Assembly: GCA_002591745.1 (NCBI GenBank)
Contig: PDLQ01000039.1
Location: 1 to 44,427 of the forward strand
Origin: Lewinellaceae bacterium SD302
Lineage (GTDB): Bacteria; Bacteroidota; Bacteroidia; Chitinophagales; Saprospiraceae
Direction of reading: 5' to 3'
DNA length: 44,427 nucleotides
Shown here: one piece after another, positions 41,685 through 44,427 of the stretch
Numbering within the stretch: the first letter of the stretch is position 1
How the letters are laid out: every line of letters begins with the position of its first letter
Notes under the pieces: generated by a model
The model's database searches: none
Told to the model about the DNA's origin: nothing
The model's input: the letters and a program-made list of their open reading frames with translations, nothing else
Program-made: the position numbers and the translations under genes

Positions 41685-42302
41685 TTACGGTTTCACCGGG
41701 TAAAGACCCACCCTTTCCCCTACGCAGCGAAAGGCCTCTCGTAAGACGGCTTGCTGCTCTGGCGTAGGCTGAATGGTACGACGATGATTCTGGTATTCCA
41801 CCCGGATAAGTGCCACGGTATCGGTGGTGAGTTTGTAATAGGAATCCATGGGTACCAAAGCCGTATGCTGGTAGTGGCGCATGTTTGTCTCTTTGCTAAA
41901 AGTCCCTTCGTCTGGCACTGTATAAAAACCGATAATACTGGAGTCTGACTGCATCAGGAGTTTAACATTCCAGCCATTTTCAGTACGTACGTAATGATAC
42001 TCCGGTAATTCCAGGTGAAGGAAAATTACGTTCAGGCTGTCGCTTTCGCCGAACATCACCATACCCTCGGCTTCGGGGGCGAGCTTAGGACCATCCAGGG
42101 TTTCTACCTGTGAGATTAAAAAATTGCCCAGCGGGAAACTGCCCGATGCCACGGTACGCAGGGAATCGAAGGGGTCGATCTCGTCGGTGACGATGTTGCA
42201 ATCAGCGGCCGTTTGGGCGGTTAGATTTTGGCTGGCAAAGTAGCAATGTAAACTGCAAATAATTACGGTCAGGGCCAGGCGACCAACGGATAAATTACGC
42301 AA
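41685..42302 (-). CDS. Putative secreted protein of unknown function
   Basis: 205 residues if TTG 42302 is the start; the next upstream TTG (42329) lies within the predicted -7 box and is unlikely. The N-terminus MRNLSVGRLALTVIICSLHCYFASQNLTAQ is a signal peptide. The mature part is beta-rich (FPLGNFLISQVETLDGPKLA, LNVIFLHLELPEYHYVRTENG, LTTDTVALIRVEYQNHRR) with a cysteine near each end (about residues 37 and 194). No family is recognised. Its signal-peptide codons contain a near copy of the dispersed motif. It lies downstream of the 42398 lipoprotein gene on the same strand, separated by a strong terminator. Confidence 0.68.
   Translation of the reverse strand: MRNLSVGRLALTVIICSLHCYFASQNLTAQTAADCNIVTDEIDPFDSLRTVASGSFPLGNFLISQVETLDGPKLAPEAEGMVMFGESDSLNVIFLHLELPEYHYVRTENGWNVKLLMQSDSSIIGFYTVPDEGTFSKETNMRHYQHTALVPMDSYYKLTTDTVALIRVEYQNHRRTIQPTPEQQAVLREAFRCVGERVGLYPVKP
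42229..42248 (-). repeat. Dispersed 20-nt motif, one mismatch, in signal-peptide codons
   Basis: The minus strand reads CATTGCTACTTTGCCAGCCA. It is read as HCYFASQ, a different frame from the copies at 10683 and 34830. Confidence 0.75.
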
Positions 42303-42326
42303 GGGAAATATTTTTTTTGGGCGGGG

Positions 42327-42334
42327 CAAAGATA
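42327..42334 (-). promoter_or_regulatory. -7 promoter box TATCTTTG
   Basis: A full -7 consensus match on the minus strand, directly after the terminator at 42340 and 24 bases before the TTG start at 42302. No clear -33 TTG: the expected place falls in the terminator stem (TTCC). Confidence 0.5.
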
Positions 42335-42339
42335 AAAAG

Positions 42340-42370
42340 AAAGGGGAAGCCGTGGAACGGCTTCCCCTTT
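42340..42370 (-). terminator. Terminator of the 42398 lipoprotein gene
   Basis: AAAGGGGAAGCCGT pairs perfectly over 14 bp with ACGGCTTCCCCTTT around a 3-base loop. On the minus strand it is followed by CTTTTTATC, a good T-tract. It starts 27 bases after the stop codon. Confidence 0.92.
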
Positions 42371-42397
42371 CAGCGGAGCTTTTACTGAGCCGTAGGC

Positions 42398-43687
42398 TTA
42401 GTTAGCTTCGTTGATAATATCAATTACGTAGTTATCGTCATTACCACCGGGCGTACCGATTGGTTCTACTACTACGTTTACTTCGGCAATCCGGATCAGG
42501 TAGTAGTTACCGTCGCGGAGGACACCGAATACTTCACCACCAGCCAGGGCTGAGGTTACGCTCACCGGAGCACCGGCATTGTAGGCGTCGATAACTTCCT
42601 GGTAGCTTACTACCTGGTCGAAATCAAATCCATCGGGCTGGTTGTTGGCGTCAATGCGTACCAGGGTAGCACCATTGGCACCACTGATCTGCTGTTTCCA
42701 GTTAGTCTCGGCGGGCAGGGCCTGGTCGATACCTTCATCCTTTATTTCAGCAAGTACGCTAGTGGAGTTAATTGCTCCATTACCATCGTCCAGGTCAAGA
42801 CCACCCTGTCCCTGAGGGCCGGCGGCATTTAACAGTTGTCCCATCAGAACGTCTACCATCGGCTCAACGAAATTCACGTCGAATGTAGCGCTGCCGAGAC
42901 CACCTTCGGTGTCGGAGAACTCAACAGTATAAGTGCGCAAGCCAGCAGCTGGTGCAACTGGGTCGATCTGGATCGTGCTGGCGAAAGCAAGACCATCGGT
43001 CACGTTAGCCGGGTTTGAAGGCAGAGCCGTGAGGGAACCGTCGAGTGGGTCGACGGAAGAAACATTCTCAGCTGGTAAGAGTACACCATTTTCGTACACG
43101 GCGATTTGGCTGAGGTCGAAAGTACCGGCTGAAGCCGTAACATCTACCTGGAAAGAAGCCTCAGCGGTAGAGCGGTCATCGCCGCTGTTGATGCCGACGC
43201 CTGCCACGGTTACAGTGGCGGGGTCACCGCTGAAAGTAATGTTCAGTTCGGTAGAAGCGGTCATGCCATCCACGTCGGAAACGGTAAACACATAAGTAGA
43301 GGTCGTGTTGGGCGTAGCTCCTGAAGGAGTGATCTCGATGTCATAAATGGTACCACTGGCATCATCCCCTACGATCAGAAACGGGTTCTGAGCAGTAGTC
43401 AGGCCTTCGTCGAATTCAAGATTGGCGGCCGGGATAGTGGTGCCATTCTCGGTAATGGTCAGGCTTTGTAGCAGTGCGTCTCCGTCGGAAACGTCTACGC
43501 TGACGGAGAAGGATGTTTGGGTAACGGGGATTTCACTATCGAAGCTGATAACATCGTCGCCGCTGGCCAGGAAGATTGCTGGTGGAAGAACCGTGGTGCC
43601 ACCGCCATCGTCTTCGCCACAGCCAGTGGAGAAAACAACTAGTACGAGTAGGCTTAAGCCGAGTAGTGAGTTAAAAAAACGTTGCAT
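42398..43687 (-). CDS. Lipoprotein with duplicated Ig-like domains
   Basis: 429 residues. MQRFFNSLLGLSLLVLVVFSTGC is a lipoprotein signal peptide with lipobox Cys23, followed by a D/G-rich linker (GEDDGGGTTVLPP). Two similar Ig-like domains follow: about residues 40-155 (SFSVSVDVSDGDALLQSLTI, ITENGTTIPAANLEF) and 155-275 (SFQVDVTASAGTFDLSQIAV, VYENGVLLPAENVS), an internal duplication. The last ~150 residues are a different domain with a hydrophilic start (GQGGLDLDDGNGAINSTS) and a beta-rich end. Probably surface- or periplasm-exposed. Function unknown. A possible promoter region with TACCATTG is near 43768 (minus strand). Confidence 0.85.
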   Translation of the reverse strand: MQRFFNSLLGLSLLVLVVFSTGCGEDDGGGTTVLPPAIFLASGDDVISFDSEIPVTQTSFSVSVDVSDGDALLQSLTITENGTTIPAANLEFDEGLTTAQNPFLIVGDDASGTIYDIEITPSGATPNTTSTYVFTVSDVDGMTASTELNITFSGDPATVTVAGVGINSGDDRSTAEASFQVDVTASAGTFDLSQIAVYENGVLLPAENVSSVDPLDGSLTALPSNPANVTDGLAFASTIQIDPVAPAAGLRTYTVEFSDTEGGLGSATFDVNFVEPMVDVLMGQLLNAAGPQGQGGLDLDDGNGAINSTSVLAEIKDEGIDQALPAETNWKQQISGANGATLVRIDANNQPDGFDFDQVVSYQEVIDAYNAGAPVSVTSALAGGEVFGVLRDGNYYLIRIAEVNVVVEPIGTPGGNDDNYVIDIINEAN

Positions 43688-43792
43688 AGATATGCGGATT
43701 TGGTTTAAAATAGAGGTTGAATCTGTTAGCTAAAACGACTTAATAGGGTTGTATGTTCGTTGCCTTAGCAATGGTAGCATTTAAAACTAAAC

Positions 43793-43825
43793 AGCCACCG
43801 CATCTCCCAACGGAGAGCGGTGGCT
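43793..43825 (-). terminator. Terminator of the AT-hook protein gene
   Basis: AGCCACCGC pairs with GCGGTGGCT, and the inner TCTCC with GGAGA around CAAC, leaving one unpaired A. On the minus strand it is followed by GTTTAGTTTTAAA. It begins about 29 bases after the stop codon. Confidence 0.9.
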
Positions 43826-43853
43826 GCTTATTCTATAAAGGAGGCTAAAAATT

Positions 43854-44427
43854 TTAAGCCATGTCCTTAGCCGCATCTTGGAAGACAGCGGGGTCTTTGG
43901 TCCGGTAAAGAGGGCCGGCTGCCTGGAATACTTCACGAATTTCATCCTCTTTAGCCGCAGCCAATTGTTTGTAAGTCGTGATGCCGGCAGCGTTAAAACG
44001 CTTACTCAAGCCTGGTCCGATACCATTAATTTTCGTCAAATCATCGCCGCCGGTAGCTGCTGCGCTTTTTGCCGCGGGTTTCGAGGCAGCCTTAGCGGTA
44101 TCGGTGGTCGCTTTCTTAGGTCGCCCTGGTCCTTTCTTGGCAGCGGTAGCCGCTGGCTTAGCGGTATCAGTAGCCACCTTCTTGGGTCGCCCTGGTCCTT
44201 TCTTTGCAGTAGTAGCCGCTGACTTAGCGGTAGTAGTGGTTGCCTTTTTAGGGCGTCCCGGTCCACGCTTGGCCGTAGTTGTTGACTTAGCGGTAGTGGT
44301 GGTTGCCTTTTTCGGGCGTCCCGGTCCACGCTTGGCCGTAGTTGTTGACTTAGCGGTAGTGGTGGTGGTAGTTGCCTTTTTCGGGCGTCCCGGTCCACGC
44401 TTGGCCGTAGTTGTTGACTTAGCGGTA
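43854..44427 (-). CDS. AT-hook repeat / helix-hairpin-helix DNA-binding protein (5' end outside window)
   Basis: The frame is open to the window edge, so the start is missing; 190 residues are visible. The N-terminal part has at least five AT-hook-like units around RGPGRPKK or KGPGRPKK, separated by T, A, K and S-rich spacers (such as ATTTTAKSTTAK). The C-terminal ~60 residues contain LTKINGIGPGLSKRFNAAGI, a helix-hairpin-helix-like fold of the type found at the ends of many DNA-binding proteins, and end KDMA. AT-hooks bind the minor groove of AT-rich DNA, and Lys/Ala-rich repeats recall histone H1-like proteins, so a nucleoid-associated role is likely. An ATG-less internal start at 44177 is rejected. 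Confidence 0.85.
   Translation of the reverse strand, partial: TAKSTTTAKRGPGRPKKATTTTTTAKSTTTAKRGPGRPKKATTTTAKSTTTAKRGPGRPKKATTTTAKSAATTAKKGPGRPKKVATDTAKPAATAAKKGPGRPKKATTDTAKAASKPAAKSAAATGGDDLTKINGIGPGLSKRFNAAGITTYKQLAAAKEDEIREVFQAAGPLYRTKDPAVFQDAAKDMA
44221..44427 (-). repeat. 63-bp tandem repeat encoding AT-hook units
   Basis: GACTTAGCGGTA on the plus strand recurs at 44221, 44284, 44347 and 44416, spacings of 63, 63 and 69 bases (21, 21 and 23 codons). Copies are nearly identical at DNA level and extend past the window end, so the number of AT-hooks may vary between strains. Confidence 0.92.

Overview
The window looks like chromosomal DNA of a marine-type Bacteroidota bacterium, most likely of the Saprospiria (Lewinella-like) lineage. 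The evidence is as follows: type IX secretion (T9SS) C-terminal sorting domains on two giant surface proteins; SprB, DUF11 and SdrD_B repeats; the Bacteroidota-type GlmU-like protein; a type B L31; an outer-membrane Wzi/RemB-like barrel; and promoters of the Bacteroidota -33/-7 form (TTG-N20-TAnnTTTG). There are no Shine-Dalgarno-like leaders. No tRNA, rRNA, phage, transposase or CRISPR was seen.

Layout. Positions 1-22657 hold two consecutive giant secreted adhesin-like genes on the + strand. The first (1-14910, 5' end outside the window) is built from 429-bp DUF11 repeats with very acidic linkers, then 16 SprB repeats arranged in 933-bp super-repeats, two SdrD_B domains, ten C-x-D-N-G-T modules, a Cys-rich region, a dockerin-like EF-hand pair, a cohesin-like domain and a T9SS tail. 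The second (15368-22657) is a paralogue of the C-terminal half. Positions 22867-28218 hold a minus-strand group: malic enzyme, serine hydrolase, DUF2306 membrane protein, methyltransferase and a lipoprotein. Positions 28473-35881 hold plus-strand genes: a glutamate-cysteine-ligase-like/CBS fusion, a Wzi/RemB-like barrel, a GAF protein with a probable frameshift, and a DUF6268-like barrel. Positions 35891-44427 are mixed: GlmU-like protein, ribosomal protein L31, M16 peptidase, a family 4 glycosyltransferase, several lipoproteins or secreted proteins of unknown function, and an AT-hook/helix-hairpin-helix protein cut by the window end.

Between the genes there is a rich set of repeats. Two related ~200-240 bp palindromic elements flank the malic enzyme gene. 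A different ~155 bp palindrome lies at 41527. Heptanucleotide tandem repeats occur in inverted arrangement at 27544-27700, and three 19-nt iterons at 15080.

The most unusual signal is a dispersed 20-nt motif, CAYTGCTACTTTGNTAGCCA. It has four perfect and at least six near copies in 44 kb, on both strands, in intergenic DNA and inside genes. Inside genes it is read in different frames and orientations and causes no indel relative to paralogous sequence. That points to selection or spread at the DNA level, in the manner of an uptake sequence or a chromosome-organising site, rather than to a protein motif or a simple promoter box.
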